The notes under the pieces were generated by a model, which saw nothing but the letters and a program-made list of their open reading frames with translations, was not told where the DNA came from and did not search any database. Positions 1 to 11,177 of a stretch of 64,000 nt of DNA are shown here, piece by piece; within the stretch, counting starts at the first letter, position 1; the number at the start of each line of letters is the position of its first letter. The position numbers and the translations under genes are program-made. The DNA comes from Heliocidaris erythrogramma (Eukaryota > Echinodermata > Echinoidea > Camarodonta > Echinometridae), in NCBI GenBank assembly GCA_025617745.1, contig CM046862.1, forward strand, positions 55,153,946 through 55,217,945. The letters are read 5' to 3'.

Positions 1-278
1 ATAATTGTAGAAAGATAAGTTATGGCATACCAGTATGACAATTCATATGTGTGACACTAACAGTAACTGAACACCTACACAAATTCTGAGGGAACATTAA
101 CACTAATATTTTAGTTTTGCTCTTTTCCTTGATATGGAACAAAATAATAATGTGTACACTGTATTCAATGAATTTCCTTCTCAAACTTTATTTAGGACGA
201 CGAGGCGAACATTAATTAATCGATTATTTGATAGATGAAAATCATTTTTTTATTCAAGAAAGTGTTCAACATACATTA

Positions 279-422
279 CCTGGGGAGCGTTTCATCAAGC
301 GTTTTGTCTGTGATTTTTACTGACAATTTTGCTCTCAGCCAATCAGATGCAAGGATTTCAGTAGCTTATAACAGTTGTCGGTAAAAATCACTGACAAAAC
401 GCTTGATGAAACGCTCCCCAGG
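279..422. mobile_element. MITE with ~40-bp terminal inverted repeats
   Basis: The two ends, beginning cctggggagcgtttcatcaa, are inverted repeats of about 40 bp around a ~55-bp centre that contains ccaatcagatgcaagg. Units A-E have no element here, so an empty site is visible for comparison (near 36,241-36,255). No coding capacity. The same terminal motif reappears at 63,952-64,000. Confidence 0.85.
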
Positions 423-530
423 TCCACTGTCCATTTGGACAGTGACAGGTATACATAGAAAATACACACAGACTTGAGAAACATATATACATATACACAT
501 ACACGTAAACACAGGAGATGTAACATCCAT

Positions 531-1390
531 ACTTTTTTTTTGTATTCAGTAGTTTTTATTTCTCAAGAACTTCAATTTCAACAAAATGAAATACATATAC
601 AACTTCAATTTTTCAACAAAATGAAATACATATATAAAACTTCAATTTTCCAACAAAATGAAATACATATACAACTTCAATTTTTCAACAAAATGATATA
701 CATATAAAACTTCAATTTTCAACAAAATGAAATGCATATAAAAATTCAATTTTTCAACAAAATGAAATACATATAAAAATTCAATATTTCATAAACAAAT
801 TTACAAATACAATGCCACCTCATATTATGTATGTATATTTTTACAAACATGTCCTCTCAAACATAATATTATACTTTTCAATTGTCATCTATCAATACAG
901 AAAAACTAATTAAAAAAGACAAATCTTTCCAGAATATACAAAACAGAATATACAAATTGAAGCCCTGAGTAATCCTTTTATTAAAACTCCCCACTTCACC
1001 CTCGACTCCCACCTCCCTCAGTTCCCTCCTCTCTAACCACCGGACAAACAAAGTCCTTCATCCCCAAACCCCAACCTTCTCCCCTCCCCAAACCCCAACC
1101 TTCTCCCCTTCCCCCCTTTCCTCCTCCCCACCCGTCCCTTGAAGTTCTACCTGTGTGGGGATGAAAAGCATGAAATTCTACTGACTATTCTACTCCATTA
1201 TAGAAAGTATAAAATAACTGAAAGTGAAAAGTTTAACATAAAGGTTCAACCTTTGTACTTTGCTCCAGATCAAGCTCTCCATCTAGCTCTCCCCCAAATT
1301 TTCCCAATTTTCCCATTTTCTTAAATCTTTTTTTTGTATTCAGCAGTTTTTATTTCTCAAGAACTTCAATTTCAACAAAATGAAATACAT
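531..1390 (-). mobile_element. Insertion flanked by ~60-bp direct repeats
   Basis: This segment interrupts the tandem-unit sequence, which resumes at about 1391 (atttattataatcgatcaag). Both ends carry the same ~60-bp sequence starting gtattcagtagtttttattt, once at 541-600 and once at 1335-1392. Each copy is preceded by a T-run, so on the minus strand each ends in an A-run. The interior has a 36-bp minisatellite and a C/T-rich tract at about 980-1140. Two nested insertions of one retroposed sequence, or a duplication of its 3' end, would both fit. No protein homology is recognisable. Confidence 0.6.
565..795. repeat. 36-bp minisatellite, about six copies
   Basis: The unit is built on aacttcaatttttcaac followed by aaaatgaaatacatata and repeats every 36-37 bp, with copies decaying toward the right end. 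It appears to have grown from the same sequence as the flanking direct repeats of the 531-1390 insertion. Confidence 0.85.
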
Positions 1391-2115
1391 ACATTTATTA
1401 TAATCGATCAAGTAAATATTGTACTTTATATTGTTCTCTTTTATGAAAGGTGGTATTTCGATGAGTTGTTATGGCCTTATATTTTGCTTTTAAAGATACT
1501 ATTCATGCTTTTGGCCTTCAAGGTGCCTTCGGTATCGTGGGCATTCGGACTGACGGGCCTTCGGTCAACTGGGCATGGAACTACTACTGGGCTTCTCGGT
1601 CCAGCGAACATAGCGTGCGAATTAGCGAATAGTTGAATGATTGTTCCACAATAGCGGTAAATGAACACCTACACAAATTCTGAGGGAACATTAACATTAA
1701 TATTTTAATATTTTCTTGATATGGAACAAAATAATAATGTGTACACTGTATTTAATGAATTTCCTTCTTAAACTAATAGGCCTATAGGACGACGAGGCGA
1801 ACATTAATTAATCGATTATTCGATATATTATAATCAATCATGTAAATATTGTGCAAAAACTTATTTTTAAGGAAAATTTGAATATTTTCATCAGATTTTT
1901 TTACATAATTATATTTAATTTATTTTGTTCTAAAATATATAAAGGCATTTATTATCAATTATAATACGTTATTTTGATTTTGAATGTAAAGTGTCATACT
2001 AAAAAAATATTAACCATTTAAAATAAAAAAATCGAAATAAATATATATAATAAACAAACACATTGTAACTGTCCTTTTTGGCGATAACTTCTATCGAAAT
2101 CTTTCTTTTTGTCAC

Positions 2116-2146
2116 GAGCATTGCCACTTATGTCGTGGGAGTGCTC
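2116..2146. other. Short conserved hairpin, 12-bp stem and 7-nt loop
   Basis: gagcattgccac pairs with gtgggagtgctc around a 7-nt loop. The structure recurs in every tandem unit, and related but different stems occur near 37,518, 45,296, 48,316 and 53,214. It lies upstream of the gtagctaggcaggcagcaac block, which is one of the best preserved parts of the family. Confidence 0.5.
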
Positions 2147-2527
2147 CTAATATGTTGTACACACAATGTCAGTATTAGTTACTTAGGCTAAGTTCTTTCT
2201 GTAGCTAGGCAGGCAGCAACCGTTGTCTTCCATCTTGTTCAGATCTTACGCCGAAATCTTCCCATCATCCCACCTCAGTCTCTCAATCACAATTCAAATA
2301 CCATTGCTTGAATATCTTCATAAGTTTCCCTTTGATTCCCTTAGATAATTCCCTGTCTTTAACAAAATCATAACGCATAATGCATGTATTATCAATAGAT
2401 ATGATAGATATTGGTTTCAATTATGAAATGGGATATTGCATACATTAACTATTTTTTAAATGATAAAACGATTATTTATTATTATTATTATTATTCTTTG
2501 GTTTATTGTCATAAAAATCATTACACA

Positions 2528-3372
2528 TCAAGATGTCTCTATCCCCCCCCCCCCCCCCCCATTTTACTGTACATTGCCTAATTGGTAAAGCCGTAAAGGG
2601 AGTAATCTTGATATTGTCCCTTCAAATACAAAGTCATGTCACAAAACAGATAATTATCAACTCTAACTGCACCAGGGACGAGGAGAGGGAGCCAAGAGAG
2701 ATGTTTGTATTTTTGTTAAAGTTAAGAGCTGTGAAGTATTTATGTGGGGGGGGGGGGGGGGGGGGGGACGTAGCTTTAGGTCCCCCCATCATACAGTTAA
2801 TTAGGCCTAGGCCTAGTAGAGGCTAGACTCAGATGAGCAAATACTGCGATATCTGACGGGAATGCCCCCCAAATTAAAAGAAATAATGATAATAAAATGC
2901 TATCTTTTTTTTCTAAATCAGAATATTTTCATTTGATATCATGATTATTGCAAATTAAACGGATGAGAGACCTATAATATAAATCTATTGGCATTATTCT
3001 GTTAAAAGTCAAAACAGAAAAGGCTTTATTAAAATGAGATTACGTGCGAGGAATTCCTTATAGAAATATATTGATTAATTAGGAGTGGCGTATCCAAGAT
3101 TCTCGTATTTTTTTTGGTGGTGTATCCATGCATGCACGTGCCTACTACGTGCCAGTCGAAACCAAATCTGACACTTCTTAGTTACACATCGAATGAAAGG
3201 AAATGTGTGCCCCCACCCCAGGCACAGAATGGACATGAAATATGTGACAACTTTTTCCCCCTTGCTTGTCCGAAATCTCAGCATAGAAGGCATCTTTTTG
3301 TTCGTTAGGCGTGAGCCCGATCCCTTCCCCCTGCATGCGTGCTTTCCTGGGTACGCCACCAATATAAATTGG
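2528..3372 (+). mobile_element. Element X, copy 1
   Basis: This ~0.85-kb sequence starts at a poly-C run and ends at ggtacgccaccaatata. It is closely similar to 11,770-12,655 and, inverted, to parts of 51,575-52,850. Its last ~290 bp are bounded by inverted ends (agtggcgtatccaagatt at about 3083 and tgggtacgccaccaata), as in small DNA transposons. It carries a poly-G run at about 2745-2767. There is no open frame of note apart from low-complexity ones. Confidence 0.75.
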
Positions 3373-3759
3373 ACACCAGCTCAGCGCATTTACCCCTTTT
3401 GTGTAGACAAAAGAAGTCCAGGCTTTGCGATTGTTCTGAAATTACGGCGTCCGGGTTCATCGAGTATAATATAGTTGATTTCAAGTAATTTGTTACATAC
3501 TTGCTTGATAACCTGATGAGTGTAGGTCGAAAAGCTTCGTTATCATGTCTCTTTTTCGTGCCATATTATACTGTTAATACATGGTTGGGAGTGCGTTGGT
3601 GCGATCTGGCAACACAAAGGGTTGTATAGTGGTGTACTATACGCACCAGGCGCAAGCCGAGTGTGTTGGAACCATAGACAAATTAAATAGTATAGACGAA
3701 AAGGTAGCACCCGCGGATTTGCCTCATTTGCATATAAGCTACAGCGTCACCATTCAATC
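3373..3759. other. Unassigned single-copy sequence
   Basis: No repeat partner, coding frame or RNA gene is recognised in this stretch. It marks the entry into the unique block that interrupts the left-edge unit. Confidence 0.5.
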
Positions 3760-4060
3760 TAAGCGTATTTAAGCGTATTTAGGCTCCGCCCCCCGAGAGA
3801 CATTTCGTATCTCCCGAAGCCCCCATTAGCATCAAAATCCGATTTCACTTCATGCATTATTTATTTTTGCTTTGCGTATCCCGGCAATTTTCAGCTCTGA
3901 TTGGACCTTACCTCATGAATATTACAATTATCCAAAAGAATTAATCGACAACAAATATGACCTTTTTCGTCACTTCCGCTGTGTGTAAAGTCAATGTAAT
4001 GACGTCACCCGCACGAAGTGTGAATTTCTTGGGAAAAGTTTACCGGTGAGTACAACTATA
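3760..4060 (+). promoter_or_regulatory. Promoter-like segment ending in a consensus splice donor
   Basis: This stretch is richer in CpG than its surroundings. It holds a CRE-type site (tgacgtcacc, ~4000-4009), the sequence cacttccgctgtgtg and, at about 4046, a good splice donor (accg|gtgagtac). It could be the promoter and first non-coding exon of a plus-strand transcript. The part at 3770-3860 is also an inverted relative of 10,885-10,965, so it may instead be the terminal region of a mobile element. Function is inferred only. Confidence 0.3.
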
Positions 4061-4325
4061 ATTACGCTTAAATTTAATAAATAGAATAACATTCATATTA
4101 ATTACTACCAATGTGAGGGATCTCCTGGAATTTCTGTACATTTTGAAAGTATTTGAAAGTACTGTATGCTATAAAAATGTGGGCTATCTGTTGTCAAACT
4201 TTCATTACATTTTCTATCGTTCTGAGCTAAAGTTTCAGCTCGATTGCCATTACCACCCCTGTCACTCTTGACAGCTTACCGGGAGTTTCGGGCGGGACCG
4301 TATCATAAAATCAAAATATGAAGAG

Positions 4326-5918
4326 TTTTCTTGCAAAAGGCCCTAAATCCACTTTACCTACTTCTTAGTAAATTGAGATTTTTTGTTTCACACAGTTCTA
4401 TGATTTCATTCAAGAAGATCCTCATGTATGTTTAAGAGACATCACCACAAGTAACAATAATCAAAATTTAAAAAATCCTGGGGCCGTCAAATATTTTATA
4501 TGATTTTTTATATTTATTATTTTTTTGGATTTAGGGCCTTTTGCAAGAAAAGTGGGATTTAGGGCCTTTTGCAAGAAAAGTCTTGAATGATAATAGTAAT
4601 TTACGCATTAAAAATCTTTCTAATGAACCAAAAATCCACCGCCCCTGTTCACCTAAACTCTTGTGCTGCTCCACCTGCCTATGTTCAATGGGTAATAATA
4701 AACCTTGCCTGATATAGCAACATTATAAAGTCAATCAAAATTTAAACTTCGAAAGATAATTGGGGTGACTTATCGAAAATCATCATCTGACCTTAAAAAT
4801 AAAGCAGACTTGCTCTAGATAACTGCATAAAATATTTGCTTTGCTCGGATAAACCTTGCCTGATATAGCAACATTTTTAAATCGATTCCAAAGATAATTT
4901 GTATTGTCTACTGACAGTAGCCAGTCATTATCTGCCTTAATAAAGCAGATTTGCTCAAAAAAAAACAATATCTACTCTATCCAGAGTAGAATGCATCATC
5001 ATAATCAACATCACATCACATAACCAATACCATCATTATCACCCGTATAATTGCCATCGTCATCACACCATTACCATCATCAGAACATTCAGCATCACAC
5101 CATCATACACATGAATGAAATCAGCATCAGCATCATCATATAACCAACATCATCATCATTGTTGTTATCATCATTATTGCCATTATCATCACCATCATAA
5201 CCATCACCATCATCATCGTCATTATGGAGATCGTAAATACCTTTATCGCCATTATCATTGCCACCACTATTATCATTATCTCTATCACCATTTCTACCAT
5301 CATCACATGTATCACTGTCATCATCAACATCACCATCACTAACAGTAGCATCATCACCATCATCTTTGTCATGGCTGTATTATTCATGTCATAAGAGTTA
5401 AAAGCACCTGCTGAACCTTTGTCAATATCACACCATCCTCATATCACCTACTCATGTACATCCAATAACATTTCATTTCATTTCATTTTTTGGTTTTGGT
5501 TATATCTGCAAGCTCCATTGTTGTAGTAATTTTCAAGATCTTGATAAACTAAGGAATTTTGTGTATTTAATTCCCATAAAAAATGTCAAAAAGCTGGAAT
5601 TTTCTCACACAGAGTCTCTGGATAGATGGTTGTGTGCTGTGTGGAGGCGCGTGATTGGTCATTCATGCCAAAAGCCTATTCTCTTAGCCAATCAGGATGC
5701 AGGATAGATGAATGGATATAGGGCTTTTTGCAAGAAAAGTGTTTTGGATTTAGGGCCTTTTGAAAGAAAACATAATTTTCATCTCATTTTTTAACAAACT
5801 TCCTGAAACTTTTAGAAGTTGAAATATAGCCAGTTTGATGCACATGGCGAATCTCTATTAAGGCATATAAAAAAGTGCCATATGATAAAAAATGGATTTA
5901 GGGCCTTTTGCAAGTAAG
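4326..5918. repeat. Six-copy 26-bp dispersed motif
   Basis: The motif ggatttagggccttttgcaa followed by gaaaag occurs at about 4326-4350 (minus), 4527-4552, 4555-4580, 5714-5740, 5746-5770 and 5894-5918. Spacing is irregular, so this is not a simple tandem array. Between the copies the sequence is otherwise unremarkable and AT-rich. Confidence 0.8.
4985..5395. repeat. Imperfect (ATC)n microsatellite
   Basis: About 400 bp of interrupted ATC/ACC trinucleotides. It produces long His-rich and Met/Val/Ile-rich open frames on the two strands, which are artefacts of the repeat. Confidence 0.9.
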
Positions 5919-6129
5919 CTCTTCAAATACTAATACCGGTACAGACAATTTCATCCCCATCAATGTCAGTGACAGATCCAAAGTAACTGTTTGAACAAAT
6001 AATTTCAAAACTTAGTTGGAAAAATATCTAGTATGACTCTAATGTGACATTAACATATTAACTAGGACCAGGTGGCTTGTCGAGATTAATTTAGTTTTTC
6101 AAGCTCTGGTGTGAAGATTTCAGCAGTTC

Positions 6130-6620
6130 ACAAGTTCCATGATTTTGATTTAGGTGGCTTACCGTGGCTAGGGCCTAGCCTGGGCCTAGGCCAAACTTCT
6201 TTGACAAATCGGTTATCTAAGTTAGATGTAGACATAGAATCTAGATCTAATAAGCTAGATCTGACAGTTAGACCTAAGAAGTATCATGTAGGCCTAGACC
6301 TCTATAGATACCTAACTTCCTAAGTTAGATCTAACTTACACAAAGGTCTAACTGTTACTGGTTTTTTTTGGTAGGGCCTGGCCCTATATTAATGGTTATT
6401 TATTTATTTATATAATTATATAACCAGTCATTGACGTAGGCCTAGCCTAGGTCTTGTCCTAAAATCCACATAGTCTAGATCTGATCTAGACTCCTACTCG
6501 ATGGTCTAAGTCTAGATTTTCTAGATCTAGGCTAGTCTAGTCTAACGTACGTGTATTGTAGATCTAATCGTAACATTTAGACATAGTCCTAGACACTACA
6601 GTCTAGGGCAAAGCACATTA
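6130..6620. repeat. CTAG-rich low-complexity tract
   Basis: The segment is saturated with ctag, tctaga, tagatct and aggcctag words on both strands, far above the surrounding DNA. It has no fixed period and no stable long frame. Confidence 0.6.
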
Positions 6621-7031
6621 CTAGCCTAATGGAAGAAAGCCTGGTCAGTGATTGAATTATGAATTGGGGGGGGGGGGGTCCTGGTCTAGTTAGTCTTTAC
6701 TCTAATTCTGCCCGATTCAACTCATTGTAATGTTAAAATGATATTAGATTAGAATTAAAAGAATAAACCTCTAGGCCTATAGGGTTAACTTTTAGCCAAT
6801 TAAAGTTTGATTGAATTTGAAAAGAACTTTAAGACTAAGAGAAGTCAGGGCATGCATGTTTTGTTTTGTTTTGTTTTTGTTTTTGATTTTTTTTACTTAG
6901 TGTAGCAGGGAAGGAATCAAAATCAAACGGGCTAGTCATTTTTCATTTTTAGGGAGGACCAAAAAATTGTTGAAAGATAATACTAGAGTATCACTATCAA
7001 TTATCATTTTCAATTTTATTTCTTTTTTCAG

Positions 7032-7210
7032 ATGGACATGAAAGGAAGAATATGCAGACCTACCAAGTGTTTTGTTCTACATTGTATCTACCCATCAACG
7101 CATGAACGTACTACTACCACTAACTATTGGAGATGACAGGCGAAATGCAATGTAAATCTAGGTCTTACTAGGATGCCACTTTATTTTCACTTCCCTGATT
7201 GCATGACAGG
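7032..7210 (+). pseudogene. Possible degenerate THAP-like zinc-finger exon
   Basis: The segment lies between a splice acceptor (tttcttttttcag at 7031) and a donor (gacag|gtatgg at 7210). Its main frame reads KCFVLHC and, after one in-frame stop, LYFHFPD. That order resembles the start of a THAP domain (Cys-x-x-x-x-Cys, later a hydrophobic-His-Phe-Pro motif). The second Cys/His pair would lie in a following exon and was not found. THAP domains occur in host regulators and in P-element-type transposases. The in-frame stop argues for a dead copy. The assignment rests on short motifs and is weak. Confidence 0.25.
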
Positions 7211-7670
7211 TATGGTAGTTCAAGCTCTAGAGCTCTCATCTTGGAAATCAATTAGTGGTAGTGGTAGCTCCATGGTTATTTCAATGGGAATGTTAAGATC
7301 CAGTTGAGGATTTACAGATTTTAAAGATGGAATGATAGATTGGTACTACTTATACAAGGATAGATGTTATCCGAAGTATATAATAAATACAAGAGGGTTT
7401 TATGGGATCTAAAATGTGTTGACAAGTAAATACATTAGTTTAGTTCCTTTGAGAGTGTTCTTCAACCCTTTTCAATAATACGTGTACGCAAACAATAGCA
7501 AGTAGAATATCAAATGGAGAAAAAAAAAAATGTACTAAAATTTATTTTGAAATATATCTGAAGAAAGACATTACAATTTCATATAGAATCTGTGAAAGGA
7601 ATCTATGCATGAGGCCACCATGGAGTATAAATACTTATTATGTGATGTATGAACTATTTTATTTTTCCAG

Positions 7671-7780
7671 GATGATGCTTCTCTTCTTCAGTAACAACAG
7701 ATCCTGAAGGCATATCCCAATTTGAGTAAAGACAATTTAGAGAGGAAGAAAGAACTACCAACTTGCTGAAGTTAAGAGAG
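7671..7780 (+). other. Possible exon, class unknown
   Basis: A good acceptor (ttatttttccag) precedes it and gagag|gtaggc follows it. No frame reads through cleanly, so it would be non-coding or degenerate. It may belong with 7032-7210 and the segment after an acceptor at about 8179 (ttcattcaacag), which opens a short frame to 8264. No product is recognised. Confidence 0.2.
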
Positions 7781-7876
7781 GTAGGCTCAGCTGTATGAAT
7801 AAGTATCTTTGCATATGTACACTCACACAACTGAGGTACTAAAGGGTGTCCTTGGTTCATTCACAAAGATAGATTT

Positions 7877-8102
7877 TGTAAAGGGGGGGGGGGGGGGGCA
7901 AATCTCAGAAGAAAAAGGGTTGACAGATTTTTTTGGTCGAGTTTTCCTGCAAATTCTCTGACAAGCAAAAAAAGAAAAGAAAAAAAAGAAAGAAGCTTAT
8001 TAGTTCAAAGGGGGGGGGGGCATAATTTTAAATGGAGAGCCCACAATGTACACTGCTCTTTGAAAAGGGTGGAGGCCGGAAGTGCCCCCCCCCCCCATTC
8101 TG
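7877..8102. mobile_element. Degenerate poly-G/poly-C MITE
   Basis: Three homopolymer blocks (G near 7881 and 8011, C near 8086) with the internal words ttctctgacaagcaaaaa and gaggccggaagtgcccccc match the inside of the CAGTGGCGG-type MITEs at 43,805 and 47,321. The terminal repeats are not intact. Confidence 0.5.
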
Positions 8103-8508
8103 CCAATGTGTTCAATGATTTGCATATCATGTGATTTCAACGTGATTAATTCCATTCTTTTCTCATTTCATTCAACAGACATGCATGGAGTTCAACTTGA
8201 CCTCTTCAGCTTTATGGCGGCTACAACAGATCAGTTCCTTCATATTGCAATCCGGAGAGTCTGAAGTTATTGTAACAAGCACATTTAAGGGAAAAGGATA
8301 CTGCATCTAAAGCTTTTCACATACATGTGGCACCTTTACCCGCCCCTCCACATGTCGCTTTATAAATTCTAATACAGCCAATTCTTTCATGTAGATGCAT
8401 TTAGCTCATGAAGCCTATTGAGTTGAGGGTTTCCTCTTCGAGATGGCCTAGGGACAATTCCTGGGCCCTAATGTTTATGATGATGATAATAATAATAATG
8501 ATAACAAT

Positions 8509-8644
8509 AGAACAGGGCCCTCTTGCAATTAAACATTAAACGCAAAATGATTTTCAACCAATCAGGAACGCGTATTTTGGACATGCCTTTCATTTGTTGA
8601 GTTTGCGTTTATTCGCAACATTTTATGCAAGAGTGCCCAGTTCT
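8509..8644. mobile_element. Small MITE with ~38-bp inverted ends
   Basis: agaacagggccctcttgcaa at the left end pairs with ttgcaagagtgcccagttct-like sequence at the right end. The arms continue through tttgcgttta. Total length is about 136 bp, with a centre containing ccaatcagg. Non-coding. Confidence 0.75.
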
Positions 8645-9177
8645 TATATTTCGTGTAATACTTTTGAAAAATGTCTCAGTGCACTGAGGAAAGGGTGAGA
8701 AACAAGTAGGAAACCTGCCGGAAATGTTACAATTATATTAATCAATTGAATGAGTATGTTTTTAGTGCAGATTGGAATTGCCCTACTGCTTGTCTTACAT
8801 TACTGAAGTGCTTTGATCCATTGTGCATCTCAACAAGTGGAAAAAAAAATAATCCAATGAACTGATCTTACATGTATATCTGATGATTGAAATTATCATT
8901 TTGGGAAAGTCTGTAAGTTCAAATACTGTTTATATGATAAAAAACTTTTTTAAATGCCAAAGACAATCAGTATTGAGAAATTGAAAAAAAAAACAGGTTA
9001 GTTCATCTAGAGAGCTTTACATGTATGTAGAGAAAATTAACATAACCATCTTTCATTTTCAAGTCAAATAATTATGCCCTTGGTATGTGTGGATTAATTT
9101 CAACCAACTCTGAAATGTACATTGGTCATTGTTTCAAGGGAGACTTTGTGGTTTGGGAGTTAGGGCACTAGTGTAGC

Positions 9178-9420
9178 TGGGGGCAGAGCAAAAAAAAAAA
9201 AGTTATCAGGTTCATGAAAAATTCTCTGGGGTGAATTTAGGGAGGGGGCAATCCCAGCCCGTGCCCCCCCCCCCTTTTGAAAGAACAGTATACATTGTGC
9301 TCCCTCCTATTTTGTGCCCCCTTTTAGAACTTTTTTTGGTGTGTTAGAGAATTACGGAGGGAAAACTGGACCCATGAAATCATGAAATCATGAAATCAAC
9401 CCCCACTGAGTGACTTTTGG
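9178..9420. mobile_element. Degenerate poly-C-bearing MITE remnant
   Basis: It carries the family words aaaattctctgg, cagcccgtgcccccccc and tttgtgcccccttttag, followed by cactgagtgacttttggagg. It resembles a rearranged member of the CAGTGG family. The boundaries are approximate. Confidence 0.4.
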
Positions 9421-10799
9421 AGGGCTTGCAACAAGAAAAAATGACGAATCTCCCTCCAAGCAGTTTCCCAAAGTTGACAGCCCAGCATTTGTGTGCCCCC
9501 CTAGAAACTCCTGCATACTGCACTGAGTTAGGGTAAAGTTGTTGTGAAAAATTCCTGATGATTTCATCAGGATTTTCAAGTATTCTATGTTGCATAAGTC
9601 ATCATTTTATAAACTCCCCGAAGTTTAACAGGAACCTATAATGTGTTCAAAAATTCCAAATAAATCAACAAATGCAATAAAATTTAAAGATGTAATACTT
9701 CCATGTAGCAGGTGAGGTCATTTGATTTTAATAATTCAGTTGTGATGCAAATGTACTCTTTGTTAGTAATATAAAGTATATGTTTGAAGTTTTCGTGTAG
9801 GGCATCATATAAGTTATTTCTATAAAAGTTTAGAATAATACTTTGATATTAGTAGAACAAATACATGTACATTATAAATATACGTTGTGTTAAAAAATAG
9901 TGGATGATGGAATACACAATTGAAAAAATGACATACTAGTAGATGCAAAAAACATAAGGTAAAACAATCGGTTTGTGATCGAAGATAACGTAGAAAAATA
10001 ATCAAGCAGAAGGTGAGCAAATTTGTTTTAGATCGACTGGGCATCATAATTGCAGATTTCATCACATAAACTGTAAACATGGTAAATTATATCATTGTGA
10101 AGAGCTATGTACTAAGTAATTAAAATTTAAAATATAAAATTTTATGAACATTTAACTAGCAGTAATCCAATAGTACATGTATTTCTTTCTTTTTCTTTTG
10201 TTTTTTCAATGAATCAAATCTAACTGCAGATAGAGTGATGAAACAGGACGTGAGGGAGAAATAGTGTGTGAGAGGGAGAGAGAGAAAGTTAAGAGATAAT
10301 GAAAGAGATAACTTGTGAGATGATATAATGAGAAAGGCAACGATGTGAGATAGTGAGAAAGATGGGAAGAAAAAGGGGGAAAGAAAGTTTCAATATCCCC
10401 CTCCCCTTTGCCGCATGAGCTGGTGATTCTTTTTGGGAGGGGGGGGGGGGGCTGGTAGGTCTGGCCTAGGGGTGGGGGCCGTGAGTTCAATTCCAAGTTT
10501 GTTTGCTTTAAAACAAAATCAACAACAAAACAGAACAATAATTATATATATTTTAATTACTGTCAGAATTTCCCACATATGGATTCGTTTCTTGTGAAAA
10601 AGCTTAACCGAGTTTGATTTCATATTTATTTTTCAACAGTGAAATATGGCACGTAGCTTCTCACTGTATATTGTTGATTATTATAATCATATAAAAAATG
10701 GAAGGCACTGATTCGCCAATGCTGGTAAGTCGTCAAAATCCATATCATGAATACATTAACATACATGAATAAATTAAGTGTACTTGACCTCTCTCAATG
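9421..10799. other. AT-rich unique DNA without a recognised gene
   Basis: Nothing coding is supported here. A purine-rich stretch (about 10,245-10,395) and a G-run (about 10,436-10,450) give spurious frames. The words ggggccgtgagttcaattcc near 10,480 resemble a tRNA-type B box, but no A box is seen at the right distance. Confidence 0.5.
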
Positions 10800-10970
10800 C
10801 GCATGCTCGACGCTGACCCGCGTTTGTTTTTGTTGCGTGAAGAGCATGTATGGATGTTGGGAGCATCTTAAGAAATGAATAATTCATAGTATGTTAATGG
10901 GGGCTTCGGGCGCGTTCAAATCGTGTTCAAATGTCTCTGACAAAATGGCGGAGCTTTAGGGGCCTGGTTG
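10800..10970 (-). repeat. Inverted partner of 3770-3900
   Basis: taatgggggcttcggg, then aaatgtctct, then ggcggagc occur here in that order, and in the reverse complement of about 3770-3850. Weaker similarity extends further. The two arms lie ~7 kb apart, pointing inward. They could be terminal repeats of an old DNA element that includes the THAP-like exon, or two promoter regions of one repeat family. This copy also has aaaatggcggagc, a YY1-like word. Confidence 0.4.
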
Positions 10971-11021
10971 GAACCCACGATAAAATCGTCTATTTAATAA
11001 CGTTAGAGGCTTAAATACTGC

Positions 11022-11177
11022 AAGGGCGACAGTAGCCTTTAATCATGGAGTCATGCTAGGTGTTTTCTTTGCTGCTGTACTACTGTACTAGCTCTGTCGA
11101 TCCTATACACACCTAAGACTAGAGCAGCAAAGATAAGACCTAGCATGCGGCCTTGATGAAAGGCTAGGGCGACAGGA
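11022..11177. repeat. Imperfect hairpin with ~55-bp arms
   Basis: gcgacagtagcctttaatca with catgctaggtgttttctttg in the left arm is matched by an inverted right arm containing agataagacctagcatg and gaaaggctagggcgacag. The loop is about 40 nt. It looks like another small foldback element; a hairpin RNA is possible but untested. Confidence 0.6.

Larger units (their letters stand above)
1..3072 (+). repeat. Left-edge copy of the 5.2-kb tandem unit, first part
   Basis: This stretch aligns with the first ~2.2 kb of units A-D; position 1 corresponds to 15,190, 20,445, 25,621 and 30,798. It is longer than its counterparts because of a MITE at 279-422 and an insertion at 531-1390. It keeps a small perfect hairpin (cactgtcc / ggacagtg, near 424-443) that unit E also has and units A-D lack. 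The block gaacacctacacaaattctg to attaattaatcgatta occurs twice inside the unit (about 68-232 and 1661-1817), so the unit itself contains an old internal duplication. No convincing coding sequence is seen. Confidence 0.85.

Noticed and set aside
2533..2826. Proline- and glycine-rich frames at poly-C/poly-G tracts, here and in units A-D
   Set aside because: They are read through homopolymers and X-element DNA, and differ in frame between units as tract length changes.
5115..5387. His-rich and Met/Val/Ile-rich open frames
   Set aside because: They are translations of the (ATC)n microsatellite on the two strands.
10206..10538. A 110-codon minus-strand frame
   Set aside because: It is composed of purine-rich and G-run DNA read in reverse, with Ser/Leu/Pro bias and no domain or splice context.
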